Assembly (NCBI GenBank): GCA_022828595.1 | Contig: JAKGHH010000002.1 | Coordinates: forward strand, 107,815,254-107,879,253 | Source of the DNA: Nelumbo lutea | Taxonomy: Eukaryota > Streptophyta > Magnoliopsida > Proteales > Nelumbonaceae | Direction: 5' to 3' | Length of the DNA stretch: 64,000 nt | In this document: positions 23,401 to 32,165 of the stretch, in pieces | How positions within the stretch are numbered: the first letter of the stretch is position 1 | Layout of the letters: the number at the start of each line of letters is the position of its first letter | The notes under the pieces: model-generated | What the model saw: the letters and a program-made list of their open reading frames with translations, nothing else | What the model was told of the DNA's origin: nothing | Databases searched by the model: none | Translations under genes and position numbers: made by a program

Positions 23401-24459
23401 CAAGAAGGATTTCCCACCTTCACAAAATGGCATTGGGAAAAAGAATTCTGATGATATCGAAATTCTTCACACAGATACTCTAATTAAGGAGGTATGAATG
23501 TGCAACTTGAGCTCTCAGGCCATAAAATGCAAATGAATTGACTTTCAGCTTCTCTAAATTTTGATCAGGTGGAGAGGGTTTTTGGTGCAAGTCATCCTGA
23601 TCCCCTTGAGATTGAGAAGGCAAAGAAAGTGCTAAAGGTAAGAAATGTCACACATCATGTGATGTTACTACTTTTCTGTATCTTTAGGAATCTAAGCTTG
23701 GCCTTTTTCTCCTTTCAAATCAGGAGCATGAACAAGCACTTATTGATGCTATTGCAAGGCTTGCAGATGCATCTGATGGTGAAAGCGGTAATTAAAATTT
23801 CACTACTCCATGTTCTATTTTACTTTTCAGTTTTCTCAAAATCTTTGGAATGACCCAGCTCCACTTTTCTATATATTTGGTGATGAGCACCATATTTTGT
23901 ATATTATGTGTTCCCCCATTGCATTAATTGAACTTCTTGCATCAAATTGAGGTCACTTTTCTTTCTGCAGTACTAAATGGTCTTATTTCTTCTGCTATAA
24001 ACATCTTATTTATGGTACATTGCTAAAATTGATAATTTGATGGAATAGTTGTTTTTTGAGGCAGTTGGGGTTGTGGTTACAACCTTTATGTATAAGCTGT
24101 AGTATGCCAGTGGTTGGGTACGTAAATAAAGTACTGATCCACGGAAGCATCACCTTTTTTAGTTTATTTAGATCAATTTTGCATTTCTTGATGATTGATT
24201 TTCAAAAAATAAGCTTAATTCCATATGGTTCTTTTGCCTTGAAACAGATGGCGAGCACCAGTTCTCGCATGGGCAATCAATGGACCGAGAACGAGGGTGG
24301 AGAAACCAGCAATATGGTGGCAACCAGCACACTACAGATTTTGATGATGAAATGGGCGAAGGTAGGGGTGAAGGTTCAGATGGGGATCATATAGCTGGAG
24401 AAGGTAGAGTTGGATCTGATGACCAGCAAGATGGTGATGAGGGTGACGATGACATTTGA
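1727..24459 (+). CDS. EML: EMSY-LIKE (EML) ENT/Tudor-like chromatin reader, 10 coding exons
   Basis: Coding exons are 1727-1754, 9504-9712, 9803-9912, 10001-10250, 10639-10866, 10946-11014, 23246-23491, 23569-23637, 23724-23787 and 24248-24459. All introns are GT-AG and all phases agree, giving 1485 nt and 494 residues. The N-terminus [20 protein letters not shown] is typical of plant EML proteins. Residues 50-135 are an ENT domain ([20 protein letters not shown] onward). RKKQK at 147-151 is a likely nuclear signal. Residues 245-298 form the Agenet/Tudor-like domain ([20 protein letters not shown]). Residues 313-345 are RGG-rich. A conserved helical C-terminal block covers 381-424, followed by an acidic tail. 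EML proteins are nuclear histone-mark readers; in Arabidopsis they act in immunity and seed development (family knowledge). At 494 residues it is probably somewhat longer than the Arabidopsis proteins. The transcript spans 22.7 kb because introns 1 and 6 are full of transposons. Family assignment is secure; which paralogue is not. Confidence 0.95.
1755..2915. other. EML intron 1, first part
   Basis: Intron starts with GTGAGT at 1755. No recognisable element before 2915 except a T-run followed by GATGAGATCG near 2618, which could be a LINE tail on -. Confidence 0.4.
2933..3325 (-). mobile_element. 5'-truncated LINE, RNase H remnant, TSD present
   Basis: On - it translates as [19 protein letters not shown]... 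and [20 protein letters not shown], the end of a plant LINE RNase H (RVT_3) domain. Flanks TCAAAAGTGAATTATTA (2916-2932) and 3326-3350 match; the right copy carries an 8-bp internal duplication (TAAGTGAA). Confidence 0.8.
3700..4150 (-). mobile_element. LINE RNase H remnant (-)
   Basis: A frame on - reads [20 protein letters not shown] then SANLL, the RNase H C-terminal signature. The left end, TTTTCTTTTCTTGATCG, resembles LINE tails seen elsewhere in the window. Degraded, and boundaries are approximate. Confidence 0.6.
4387..5037 (-). mobile_element. 5'-truncated LINE with near-intact RNase H, TSD present
   Basis: A 143-codon frame (4933-4502) carries an RNase H domain: [20 protein letters not shown], a middle acidic position mutated to IEGGSK (usually EGDS) and the C-terminal [17 protein letters not shown]. 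Upstream sequence continues the LINE after a frameshift. TSD TTTAGGCTCCTCRCTTTT at 4369-4386 and 5038-5055 (one mismatch). The poly-A tail is on the left. Confidence 0.88.
5128..5395 (-). mobile_element. RTE-type LINE 3' end
   Basis: On - it encodes the typical RTE end: [15 protein letters not shown], then [20 protein letters not shown]. It is followed by WGKA-like sequence and a GATGATGA tail. Matches the copy at 14.3-14.6 kb. Confidence 0.75.
5404..5459. repeat. Direct repeat around an A-rich insert
   Basis: AAACCAATTGTCCATCTA occurs twice (5404-5421 and 5442-5459) around about 20 A-rich bases. It looks like a target duplication of a poly-A-only insertion. Confidence 0.5.
5470..5660 (-). 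mobile_element. tRNA-derived SINE
   Basis: On - there is an A-box-like stretch (TTGGTAAAATATCAGG), then a B-box-like stretch (GGATTTGAATC). The tail region includes CACCCCTACCAAGACCC and GGGACCAACATTGGACAATG, shared with copies near 20.9, 27.35 and 29.8 kb. Confidence 0.65.
6043..6062. repeat. (CT)n microsatellite
   Basis: Uninterrupted CT dinucleotides, just left of a LINE tail. Confidence 0.8.
6077..6420 (-). mobile_element. LINE RNase H remnant (-)
   Basis: The left end is a T-run followed by ATCAGTGG (LINE tail). On - it reads [20 protein letters not shown], parallel to [20 protein letters not shown] of the 21.3-kb LINE. Two in-frame stops follow. Confidence 0.65.
6430..7665 (+). mobile_element. 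LINE 3' part: zf-RVT plus RNase H (+), with a nested insert
   Basis: The zinc-binding motif of the LINE C-terminus is visible ([20 protein letters not shown] at about 6765-6825). Downstream, 7065-7373 and onward give an RNase H domain ([36 protein letters not shown]) and then [15 protein letters not shown]. An A-run ends it near 7645-7665. One in-frame stop at 7371. The 5' limit is approximate. Confidence 0.75.
6602..6671 (+). mobile_element. 70-bp LINE 3'-tail insertion with TSD
   Basis: AATACTTCCAGTTTCAT (6585-6601) recurs as AATACTTCCAATTTCAT (6672-6688). The 70 bp between them end in an A-rich tail and contain TTAATACAATACCTTACCTT, shared with the LINE tail at 10.5 kb. Confidence 0.75.
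7666..8420. other. EML intron 1, unassigned
   Basis: No domain, repeat terminus or tandem structure recognised. Confidence 0.3.
8431..8463. repeat. (TA)n microsatellite
   Basis: About 16 TA units at the 3' end of the SINE, probably grown from its tail. Confidence 0.85.
8433..8565 (-). mobile_element. tRNA-derived SINE with (AT)n tail
   Basis: On - : A-box-like TGCCAACCAGCTGG and B-box-like GGGGTCAAATCC, then GGGTTGGGGGATGGGC. The 3' end is a TA dinucleotide run (8431-8463 on +). CTTAGTTT flanks both sides (8425-8432 and 8566-8573). Confidence 0.7.
8574..9503. other. EML intron 1, last part
   Basis: A T-run at 8811-8824. Otherwise nothing recognised up to the acceptor CCAACAG at 9503. Confidence 0.35.
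10445..10564 (+). mobile_element. LINE 3' UTR tail in EML intron 4
   Basis: TTCGATCATTAATACAATAC plus an A-run matches the tail of the 70-bp insert at 6.6 kb. No coding part remains. Confidence 0.5.
11015..11460. other. Start of EML intron 6
   Basis: A+T-rich. ATCAACATTGGGCAATAGCC near 11384 is a short trace of the SINE 3' tail. Ends with (GAT)n at 11444-11457. Confidence 0.35.
11469..12014. mobile_element. hAT-like MITE, family D, perfect 8-bp TSD
   Basis: Termini TAGGGCTGTAA and TTACACCCCTA are imperfect inverted repeats. GTTCTTAT flanks both sides (11461-11468 and 12015-12022). The arms are rich in AGCTCGAGC-type strings and the centre is A+T-rich. 546 bp. Confidence 0.88.
12062..12850. 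repeat. 216-bp tandem repeat, about 3 units
   Basis: TGGATTTATTGC recurs at 12062, 12278 and 12494, exactly 216 bp apart. Units 1 and 2 are nearly identical over most of their length. Unit 3 is diverged and interrupted by the MITE at 12550-12780. Confidence 0.9.
12550..12780. mobile_element. hAT-like MITE, family B-like, inside the tandem repeat
   Basis: Ends CAAGGTTCAAAATAT and ATCTTTTGAAGCTTG are inverted repeats. Flanks TTTGTAAC and CTTGTAGT (6 of 8 match). Units 1 and 2 of the array show the empty site AAATCTTCTTGTAGTTTATA, confirming the insertion. Confidence 0.8.
13638..14019 (-). mobile_element. tRNA-derived SINE inserted in the RTE LINE (itself holding a MITE)
   Basis: TSD TAACAAGGGAGARATT at 13622-13637 and 14020-14035 (one mismatch). 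On - : A-box-like GGCCCGTTGGTGTGTTAACTG, B-box-like GAATTGAATCCC, A-rich 3' end at the left flank. The LINE frame resumes exactly across the TSD. Confidence 0.85.
13687..13917. mobile_element. hAT-like MITE, family B, nested in the SINE
   Basis: Ends CGAGGTTCAAAGTA and TACTTTGAACCTTT are inverted repeats. TSD CCCTTGAT / CCCTTGAC (13679-13686, 13918-13925). Shares its interior (CCCCTACAGGGGTTGTATCG type) with 34.13-34.38 and 58.25-58.49 kb. Confidence 0.85.
15750..16230. other. EML intron 6, unassigned
   Basis: No domain, terminal repeat or tandem structure recognised. Confidence 0.3.
16242..16799 (-). mobile_element. 5'-truncated LINE, RNase H remnant, TSD present
   Basis: On - : [28 protein letters not shown] and [17 protein letters not shown], all RNase H signatures broken by frameshifts. 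A T-run tail lies at 16242-16249. TSD TAATTTAGAAG (16231-16241, 16800-16810). A (CA4-6)n tract at 16322-16368 interrupts it. Confidence 0.8.
16811..17260. other. EML intron 6, unassigned
   Basis: Nothing recognised; the 73-codon frame at 17221-17000 has no known domain. Confidence 0.3.
17269..17946. mobile_element. hAT-like element, family E, perfect 8-bp TSD
   Basis: Ends CATAGTTGTCAAGGCG and CGCCTTGAAAACTATG (rc CATAGTTTTCAAGGCG) are inverted repeats. TSD ATGCATAC (17261-17268 and 17947-17954). Arms carry GCCTAGGCG-type repeats. 678 bp. Confidence 0.9.
18300..18675 (+). mobile_element. LINE 3' UTR-like tail (+)
   Basis: T- and G-rich non-coding stretch ending GCTGAATAAAATCATC, TTTATTTATC and an A-run (18660-18674), as in the other LINE tails here. 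No coding part identified. Confidence 0.5.
18676..19170 (+). mobile_element. LINE RNase H fragment (+)
   Basis: [49 protein letters not shown] and [14 protein letters not shown] give an RNase H domain 57-70% alike by eye to the 4.5-kb copy. A frame change near the A-run at 19021-19036 breaks it. Confidence 0.8.
19178..19505 (-). mobile_element. LINE zf-RVT fragment (-), abutting the + fragment
   Basis: On - : [30 protein letters not shown] and [14 protein letters not shown]. This resembles the zinc-binding segment that precedes RNase H in plant LINEs. Opposite in strand to its left neighbour. Confidence 0.55.
19770..20645. repeat. A+T-only island of TTAAT/ATTAA steps
   Basis: Nearly 880 bp of A and T with few G/C, built from TAATTATTAAT-like words and no fixed period. 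Similar tracts lie at 51.8-52.1 and 53.0-53.9 kb. No coding. Confidence 0.75.
20813..20980 (+). mobile_element. tRNA-derived SINE
   Basis: A-box-like TAATGGTAGAATACAAGG, GAGCATGAGAACATGGTCTG (B-box region) and tail GGCCAACATTGGGTAATGAC. Matches the SINE at 5.47-5.66 kb on the opposite strand. Confidence 0.6.
21214..22384 (-). mobile_element. 5'-truncated LINE (zf-RVT plus RNase H), 19-bp TSD
   Basis: TSD TAGTTGAAAGGGGGGTCTT at 21195-21213 and 22385-22403, perfect. On - : [20 protein letters not shown] (zf-RVT), then RNase H ([19 protein letters not shown], then [20 protein letters not shown]). T-run tail at left. Stops break the frame. Confidence 0.92.
22440..22552. repeat. (TTTCC)n / CT-rich tract
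   Basis: Pyrimidine-only stretch of TTTCCCTTCCC-type words inside the MITE right arm; it explains the Phe/Leu-rich and Lys/Glu-rich open frames here. Confidence 0.7.
22755..22880 (-). mobile_element. tRNA-derived SINE
   Basis: On - : A-box-like TTGGCTCACCTGCTAAAGCC and B-box-like GGGATCAAATCC, then CCCCACCCCACCCCTCCCC and an A-run. TSD not found. Confidence 0.6.
22881..23245. other. End of EML intron 6
   Basis: Nothing repetitive seen; ends in acceptor AATGGCAG at 23245. Confidence 0.4.
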
Positions 24460-25185
24460 TGTTGAGTGCACCATTTCTAGGGTTTGTACTACCAGAAAAT
24501 TCCTACCTCCCTTGTCAAGGCTATTTTCTTGTCTTGTGCCCACCTATGTGGAATAACAGCTCCTTGCTTCGGTATTTTGTGTAGTAGAGGACTCATAGGT
24601 GGGTCTGATCTTACCATTGATCCAGTAAATTTCACCCGGGTAGGCTAGGATTCTTTTGTAAAATTATTTAAGCAGTGAATAACCTGTGGCCATGTAACAA
24701 GCCGTCTTGGAAATGGTTGCCTTTGGTTTTGCAGGTTGCACTTGTTTAACTTGCTAATCTTCTATCCTCTATTTTTTCAAATTTGTTCTTACCATTTTAG
24801 GTCTGGTAGATGTTCTCCTTGTATGTTTGCAAAGGAGGCATTTTTCATGGTGCAGAGCGTATATGAGCAATTGTACTTGTACACCAGACAAAGACAAGCC
24901 AGGATGAAGAACATTTACCGATTTATATACGAATGGTATCCATTGAAATTTGAAAGCGACCTAATTTCTTTGTTCTTTCCTACCTGTTTTCTTTTGTGTT
25001 TGGCACGATGTGTTTTGGTTTTCAAGTCCTCTTGAGGCAAATATCATCATGGGAAACGACCAAACTGGGCCGAGTCTTTGAAAGCCAAGTCAATAGTCTT
25101 CTTGGTAATGGAATTACTAACATAATGTATTTCACTTTTATCCTGCCAGCATAAAGCATGGCCATTGGCCAGGCTGGTGCAATCA
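24460..25185. other. Convergent intergenic spacer holding both 3' UTRs
   Basis: There are 726 bp between the EML stop (+) and the hydrolase stop (-), so the two genes converge and their 3' UTRs may overlap. No perfect AATAAA is obvious; GTGAATAA near 24675 is a weak candidate for EML. No repeat was recognised here. Confidence 0.5.
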
Positions 25186-28100
25186 CTACAAGGATCCGAT
25201 GAATTCCAGAATCAGATCGACCATTCGAGCGTCATAATTGGGCCCCTCCATCTGGAAGTGGCTCACTCCTTCAATCAGATGAGTTTTCACACGTCCTGAT
25301 GCAGATTTGAGCTTGTTCTCAAATTGTTTCACGCTTGTAAATCCATCCCTGGTGCCCATGACAAATAGTTTTGGTTTTGGGGACTGTAAGATGGCTTTAT
25401 GATGCCGCCCAAAGAGGATGGATGCAGTGAGACCAAAAGGGTATCCCAGACTGACATAACCAACGACTTGTTCTACTAGATCAACGGCAGAGCCTGATAT
25501 GGGTGCACCTGTGCAAACAAAGCAAGATGAGGTAATCCGCAACTCATTAATTGATTTCAGTAACAAAGCTTTTTTCTTTGAAGAATACCACATTCATTGT
25601 ACGTTAGCTGAACAAAGGTGTCCTTTCATGCATCCTTGTATCAAAAGTGAATACACCCGCTTATCTATCTATTCATGTTATAACCCATATCCATTCGGCC
25701 GGCCATTCGCAGGTAATCACGTAACATAACAAATAACAGGGAAATGTTTAAGCAAAATCTATGTAATAATGTGCCCAATATTCGTGCACCTTGGATGAGT
25801 TTAACCAACCACCTAAGAAGCTGTAGACGCATGGCCAAGCCAAAATAATTCCTGCTTGCACAGTGACCAAGGCATGGCTACTCTAACATGCAAAAATGAG
25901 AAAATCCCGACCTGTCGCACCTTATGTATAATCTATAATGGGTATGAAACCTACATGTTGCCAACTCCATCCTGAATCCATGTGTAAACCCATCCTTGTC
26001 CAAGCGTACGGGTTGGTCAAGTCTTTTGGAATACAGCCCTTTGTACATCATGGATCTCATCTCGTTCACCGTGTGGGGGCCAGTGTTTGCTTAGAGACCA
26101 GGTCCCACGTCATGCACAAAGTTCTACAATTACATTGCATAAATGCATAGGAATGATTCCCCCACCCTATGATGAAAAGGTCAAAAGATAATATTTAACT
26201 AAATCATTACAAAAATATGAGAAGGGGAAGGCCCTCCAGATCTGACACTGTAGATGCCTAAATGCAAATGAAGGGCTCTATCTTCCTAATCACCATGTCC
26301 AATTTTCCACTGGCTGAGCCTTGTGATCAAATAAAGCGCAAAGGAACTAGGTTTCATGGGTTCGCCCACCCCCAACCTAAGAAAAAGGATATTTCAGGGA
26401 TGACCAATCCCCCTCCCAAGCATTAATTGGAGGTACAGTTCCAAATTATGTTCATGTTTTCAAATCTAATACCTAAATTTATAGTCAAATGGTTGTATAC
26501 AAAGCACAACCATCTGCTTCAAGTTTCATTTACCTTCTAATGATGTTCTTGCAAAATACGCAGATTGGTGACAATTGTTTTTCTGCAGTAATATGTATGG
26601 ATGATGCTGCTAATACCAACTATTCACCAAGTAGGGGATCCTTTGGATTTGCAACATGTTTGGTTCTCCAGTCCTGATCAGCATTGTACCCCACCTTGAA
26701 TGGGTAATTTTCCCAACTAATATTACCTATTTGGAGTTCTAGGTTTAATATAAACCTTGTCCATAAAGTGCTTGTTTTGAACATGTGGCATGTTCTTTTG
26801 AGCCAAGATTTGTTCTACTATATGTTGAAAAGATGAATGGGATATCTTTTGCTCCAAACTAACCTCATGGAAGACTCCAGGGTTGTTTAGGCTTCACTAA
26901 ACAACCTGCTAGTGTGTGATGGGATGATGAAACTTCCATATGTTACTAGCCGTTTTGGAAGCAGTTCTTCTTGATAAGGATCAGAGCTGGGTAGACATTT
27001 GCATTGATTCAGACTCTCAGTGGGTGATCAGTGGCCTTTTGCGGGAGGATTCAGCTATTTTCTGGACCTGTTTATATATTGTGGATAATATTTTGAATTC
27101 TTGTAATCTTTTGAACCATGTACTTTTTGTTCATATTCTCAGGATAGTTGGACTTAAAGAAGTGGTGGCATACACCACCTGACTGACTGAATTTGTATAT
27201 TTCTGACTCTTTGGTTGTCAGTTAATGCTAGTGAGTTTTATCTATCAAAAAAATGTTAAAAGACTCAAATACCCTTGTAGCATATTTAGAGCATAAGGGC
27301 CTTTATTCTTGGTAACACAAATTTGGATACCCAGTCCATCCCACCCAAGATAGCTGGGACCAACATTGGGTAATGGCCTTTTATTAGGACCAAAATACAC
27401 CTAAGACTGGAACTGGCATGATGGATCCAACAAAATAAACTAGTTCAACAATCTGACTTAAAAGAAATTTGATGTTTTTGCTAGAAACATGAACTTGATT
27501 CTCCACTGATCTGTCTGGACTCTAAGAGTTAAAATGATACCTTAAGACTACTTTGCTGCAATAACAGATCAAGATTATGTGAAATAATAAACCTACTTGA
27601 TTGCAAAACTAGAAACATAGGCCTTGTAGGAATTGCAATCACAGTTTCACAAGACATCCAAGTTATTCACAGTTAGGATATTATACTCCCGAATGTTTAA
27701 TACAGATTGGATATAGATCCCTCATGGATTCATGCAAACAATTGAACTAATAAAACCTCTTGCTCTCTCTCTCTCTCTCTCCCTCACACACATTAAACCA
27801 AGTTACACAAAATATCTCGAGAATGTAGAACTGAAACTACATAAAAATAGTCATTTAAATGCATAATTGGGCGTCTGATCCACCACTTCAACACAAAGGA
27901 AGAGGATTTGACATTTCTCTTAAATACTCACTAGGATATCAACCTCATTACCAACCACCTGTTTATTGAAAAAAAAAAGTTTCCTAAAAATATAGTGGGA
28001 ATGATCTAGGACAGGAGGGAAAAGATTCCTACAATCTTCACATGGTGAGAAGAAGAGCAAAATTAAGGATCTGATTTATGAGAGAAAGACATTCAGATCT

Positions 28101-31100
28101 AAATAGAGAAAAGAAAGAGAAGAGGTTCTGCACCCTTAGAGATAGAGAGAGAAAAGAGAAAGAAGGGATTGGGTCTCCCGTCTCCCTTGTAGAATTCAAT
28201 TTGAACTCAGAAATTGACCAAATACACCTCCCAATTGCTTTATGACCATCACAAAGCCATGGATAACTCAAAAAGACACTTAAAGGACTTTAGGCTCCTA
28301 AAATGACTCTAAAAATGATCTACTAATCGGGCAATAAAGGGGGTGCCCTCCAACATGAATGTTTTTGTTTTTCTTTCTTCTAAAAAATGTCACATCAGTA
28401 AAAAGTAACAATGCTTTCTTGGATGTTATTTTCTCAAAAAAAAAAAAAAAAAAGTGAAAACATTGTCATTTTGAAAAAAAAAATCTCTCTTTCTAAAACT
28501 GACAAAAAAGATGCTTTCAAAAACAAAAACATGTTTTCACTTCCATAAGCTGGTGTGGTTTACCATTTCTTGTGTGGCATATGGACCAAAATATCTAATC
28601 TCTTATACTGCTTCAAAGCCCCTAGGGTCATGCCAAGCCACATACAAATGGACTTGGGTTCAAATTAAGTAAAGATAAAAAGATAAATATAAAAAATGTG
28701 AATTGACACCCATTTTATTTGAATCTCTACCTGAAGATCTTGAATACTGTATGCTTTATAAAAAGTAATATCAAACCATCAGAGGAAACCATGCTTTTTT
28801 TTTTTATTTAAACCAGAAAATCATGAACACATTTCTGGTTTCACCTATGGAGAAAGACAAATACTACACAACCAAGACAGTGGTTTTTTTTTTTTAGTTT
28901 CAAGAAAAACAAATGTTTTGATTTTCAAATCATTGTGGAACTCCAAGATAGACTCTAGAAATGGAAAGATGCAAGTCCTGTAACACCCACACCCCATTAC
29001 TAAAATGGACATAACTCCCTAAAAACATGTTGGATTTGCAAGATCTTGGTCTTGTTTGATAGAAAACTAAATTATCTAACTAATGACACCAAAATTATGC
29101 AAAGAGGACAAACTTTGGCTCTTAAAAACAAGCTGGAAGAAAACTGACATGATTGCATTTTCTGCTTTTGAAAACTCTAGTAACTCTCTTAAAAGTGTCT
29201 TTAAACTAATTTGACCCTTAAGATGATTAACCCTATTTGCAAAATACTAACAGGCTAGAAAGTCAAAATTTTTGAACCCCAAATTGTACTGATAAAAACT
29301 ACAAAATTGCCGCTTGATAAGGAAATAGAAGAAAACTTATTTCTCTCCATGGATTCTTTTCCTGTACCAAGTCTGCATCAGGGAATTTATGAAGACTGTT
29401 ATCTTGATATATGCATATATTGGTTCAACACAATCACTTTTTTCATTATTATAAGAACCTATAACATTATTTACAACAACTGATAACATTTTAGCTTTTA
29501 ATATATGTTAGCAAATGAATCTAAAGAAGCATATGGATTAGATAATACATTGCAATCATGATGTTAATCAATTGACAGGTTCAAACTCCAAAGAATAATG
29601 AGTATCTGATGCATATCTTCTTTTGGCTGGATTAATAAAGTTAAGACATTTAACAATGATTTCAATCTAAACTTAGTGGACCTTCTAATAAAACCCAATC
29701 ACAAGCTTGACAAAAAAATTCACTGCCCCCTAAATAAAAATAATGATAACAAGAAAAGTCTACTACCCAATGCTAGTTCTGGTATCTGGGGTCTTGGGAA
29801 AGGTGGACTGGGTAGGGACCTAACCTCCAGTATCTTTTGCTACGTGAAGGTATTTTGGGGTTGATCTGGACCATTCATCAGATAGGTGATCCACTGGATT
29901 GGCCACTTGCCCAATCCCATAGTCCATCCATATCATCTATCTGCCCCACCTTGTATTAGCCATTCAAAATTTTAAATTTACAATATAAAACTTAATTGTA
30001 AAAATGGGTCTATTTTACACATGTTGCAAGGTATTTATTCCAAAATTTTTCCATGAGTATCCATAAGGAGTAGGTGTAGTAATTAGTTCATTTAGGGGTT
30101 ATTCAGTATTGTGGTCTTGATAAAGTGCAGTGCATTTGAATCCACTGGGCCTATTGTGGTGTGGTTGAAACAACATGATTTGAACCACTCCACACTCCAT
30201 AGCGTGTTCTGTACTGTGGTGTGGATGGGTGTGAATGCATTGTCAACAAAATTGTCAATAAAATATCTTGGTCATTTATTGCAGTACATTATAATGATCA
30301 AGTCTACTTTGGTGTGGACCAATCCACAAGATTTCGGTGTGACATTTTGTGTTTCAAAAACATCCACAGTAATGCACCACGCCCCTAAAAGAACGCCTAA
30401 TGGGTGTGGCACGTTTCAGAACCAAGCAATCCATGGAATATCCTTGATATTGAACACCCCCCCTAGTGAGCTTCCTTGAATGGCCAAAGAATCTTAAGAA
30501 CATTAATTTGGAACTCAAAAGGGTCTCAGAGTTCCTTTCCTCACTATCATCTGTTTATGAAACAGATTCAGCCTACAACACTTTTCCATACGTGTAAAAT
30601 AAGCCCACCTTTATAGGTAAGTTTGATATTGAAACTTGAACAGTGTACCACCAATATAAGGTGGGCCATATGGTTGATTAAAAACTTCCGCTCCTTTCAG
30701 ATATAAGGGAATGCCCATTTGCTTATTTATTTTTAAATTAAATTATTGAAAACATATTGTCGCAATAAAATCCCTGTTTGGTCTTAATTTCCTCTTACAT
30801 CTTTACTTTCCTTTTAATCCCTCTGAACCCCTCTTGACTCTCTCTAATAAAGCAGTCTATAAATTAGATGGATCAGGCCAGGTTTAAGGGCCAACTTACG
30901 GCCAACCCTAAAATTGAACTTGGTCTGAAAACCCAAATTTGACAATCCAAACCTAATCTAAATTCTATTCAACCCCATGCATTGTATGGATTTAATTGCT
31001 AGTGTTGAAAGAATTTTAAACTACATAATAACATGGGTGATGGCTTTGCTATCCACGGAGAAATGAGGATCCACTCCTTAAAACAGGGGGAAGTGAACTC

Positions 31101-32029
31101 ATGGCCGATAGCCTCTAAGTTTGAACATGCTGCAAATCCAATGGGTCCCCTATTTGATGTATGGTTTGGATCAGCCACAAAGATCCCTCTACGTGGCAAA
31201 AATAGGAGGGGCCATGTGGAAAAGCTCTCCACTAGCAACGATCAGGGAACCTTTTACAGAGTTGGGATCTGTTGCACTTCTTTTCAGTCTGTGACAAGTG
31301 TCCAATTAAACAATGCAGCAGATCCGAACTCAGACAATACATGAGTAGAATGAAATTGAAAGGAAAGAGGTCTCCTTGCTTATCCAAAGCCATTTAGAAG
31401 AGCTGGAAATCAATGGCCATACCCGTTTCACTACATCAAAATTATTTCAACAAAGTAGTATACAAGTGTAATCCATGCCAGAAATGGTAGAAACTAATTA
31501 GATTCACTTAGCACAACAAGCCCTGATCAAACACAAACAATTCCCTAACATGAAACAAATAATTTCTGTTAAAAAATACCCATTTCATATAACTCAAGAG
31601 CCATCCATCAAAACCAATCCAACATGTAACAATGCAACATAAACACAGAGAGAAAGAGAATAGTCCTTTGAGAGTCATACCTGCAGAAGAACCGACCAAC
31701 AAAATTCTGTCAGTGGACAAGTTCTCAGTGACCCACTTGCAGACAGCAACGACATCACGGATTTCAGAAAAACCGGTGAGAGAAGCTCTTCCGCTTGATT
31801 TGCCGGCCCCTCTCATGTCGAAGGTCACAGCTCTGTAGCCTCTCTCAGCTAACCCACTTGCGATTCCCTTCAATAGGCCTTGACAACCACCCAAAACAGA
31901 GTAGGGATGGACGAGAACAACCACCAGGCTGTCCTTCACCTCATCGCTAGGTTTGAACACTCGGGTGTGGAGCTTAATTCCATCGCTGGTTTCAACCTTG
32001 CAGGATTCCACCTGACAGCTCCCCGCCAT
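25186..32029 (-). CDS. Small alpha/beta hydrolase (serine hydrolase fold), 2 exons
   Basis: Exon 1 is 32029-31681 and exon 2 is 25508-25186. The GT-AG intron (31680-25509, 6172 bp) splits the Gly117 codon, and the joined frame is 672 nt (223 residues). The start is a true ATG at 32029. A complete catalytic set is visible: nucleophile elbow GSSAG (Ser115), acid Asp171 in GTRDGF and His200 in GVSHFQ. The strand and loop LVVVLVHPYSVLGG before the elbow fits the oxyanion region, and FDMRGAGKSSG is the usual following loop. No signal peptide or membrane segment is seen, so it is probably cytosolic. It resembles compact plant hydrolases with little or no cap domain; the substrate cannot be told. 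The intron holds LINE, SINE and MITE pieces, yet the coding sequence has no break and is probably functional. Confidence 0.9.
25509..26820. other. Hydrolase intron, part nearest exon 2
   Basis: No recognised element. ICMDDAANTNYSPSRGSFG (near 26593) on + is faintly RNase H-like but too short to call. Confidence 0.3.
26834..27252 (+). mobile_element. LINE RNase H fragment (+)
   Basis: LLAVLEAVLLDKDQSWVDIC, IDSDSQWVISGLL and LREDSAIFW are the middle of RNase H. Tail TTTTATCTATCAAAAAAA. Flanks ATGTTGAAAAGA and ATGTTAAAAGA differ by one indel and could be the TSD. Confidence 0.65.
27325..27390 (+). mobile_element. SINE 3' fragment
   Basis: CCCAGTCCATCCCACCCAAG, then GGGACCAACATTGGGTAATG, matches the tail of the 5.5- and 20.9-kb SINEs. 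Confidence 0.5.
27391..29749. other. Hydrolase intron, mid part, unclassified
   Basis: (CT)n at 27761-27784. GA-rich stretch 28080-28170. AGGGGGTGCCCTCCAACATG near 28338 resembles the right terminus of a putative MITE at 38.3 kb. 28.9-29.35 kb resembles LTR-type non-coding DNA but no terminus was found. Confidence 0.3.
29750..29850 (-). mobile_element. SINE 3' fragment (-)
   Basis: CTACCCAATGCTAGTTCTGG and GGGGTCTTGGGAAAGG are the reverse complement of the shared SINE tail. Confidence 0.45.
30093..30387. mobile_element. Possible hAT-like MITE
   Basis: TTAGGGGTTATTCAGTATTG at left and CACAGTAATGCACCACGCCC then CTA at right are imperfect inverted repeats. No matching TSD, so tentative. Confidence 0.35.
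30388..31680. other. Hydrolase intron, part nearest exon 1
   Basis: Holds overlapping opposite open frames at 31.0-31.34 kb without recognisable domains. No other structure seen. Confidence 0.3.
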
Positions 32030-32165
32030 TGAGGTATAAGGAAGCTATGGAGCAAGGGAAAGAGGATCAGAGAAAGGGGAAGGCAAAAAGGGAGGGAACG
32101 AGAGGCATTTGGATGCAGACATTATTTTCTGGACACAAGACATATTTATGTCTTCTTGTCAATGT
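32030..32165 (-). promoter_or_regulatory. Upstream region of the alpha/beta hydrolase gene
   Basis: Directly 5' of the ATG (read on -) is a CT-rich leader-like stretch. No strong TATA box is seen. Assigned by position only. Confidence 0.3.

Noticed and set aside
25938..26150. Small ORF in the hydrolase intron
   Set aside because: No domain, and an opposing frame covers the same bases.
31033..31344. Overlapping + and - frames as a nested gene in the hydrolase intron
   Set aside because: No domain, no splice partners; opposite frames of similar length suggest chance.
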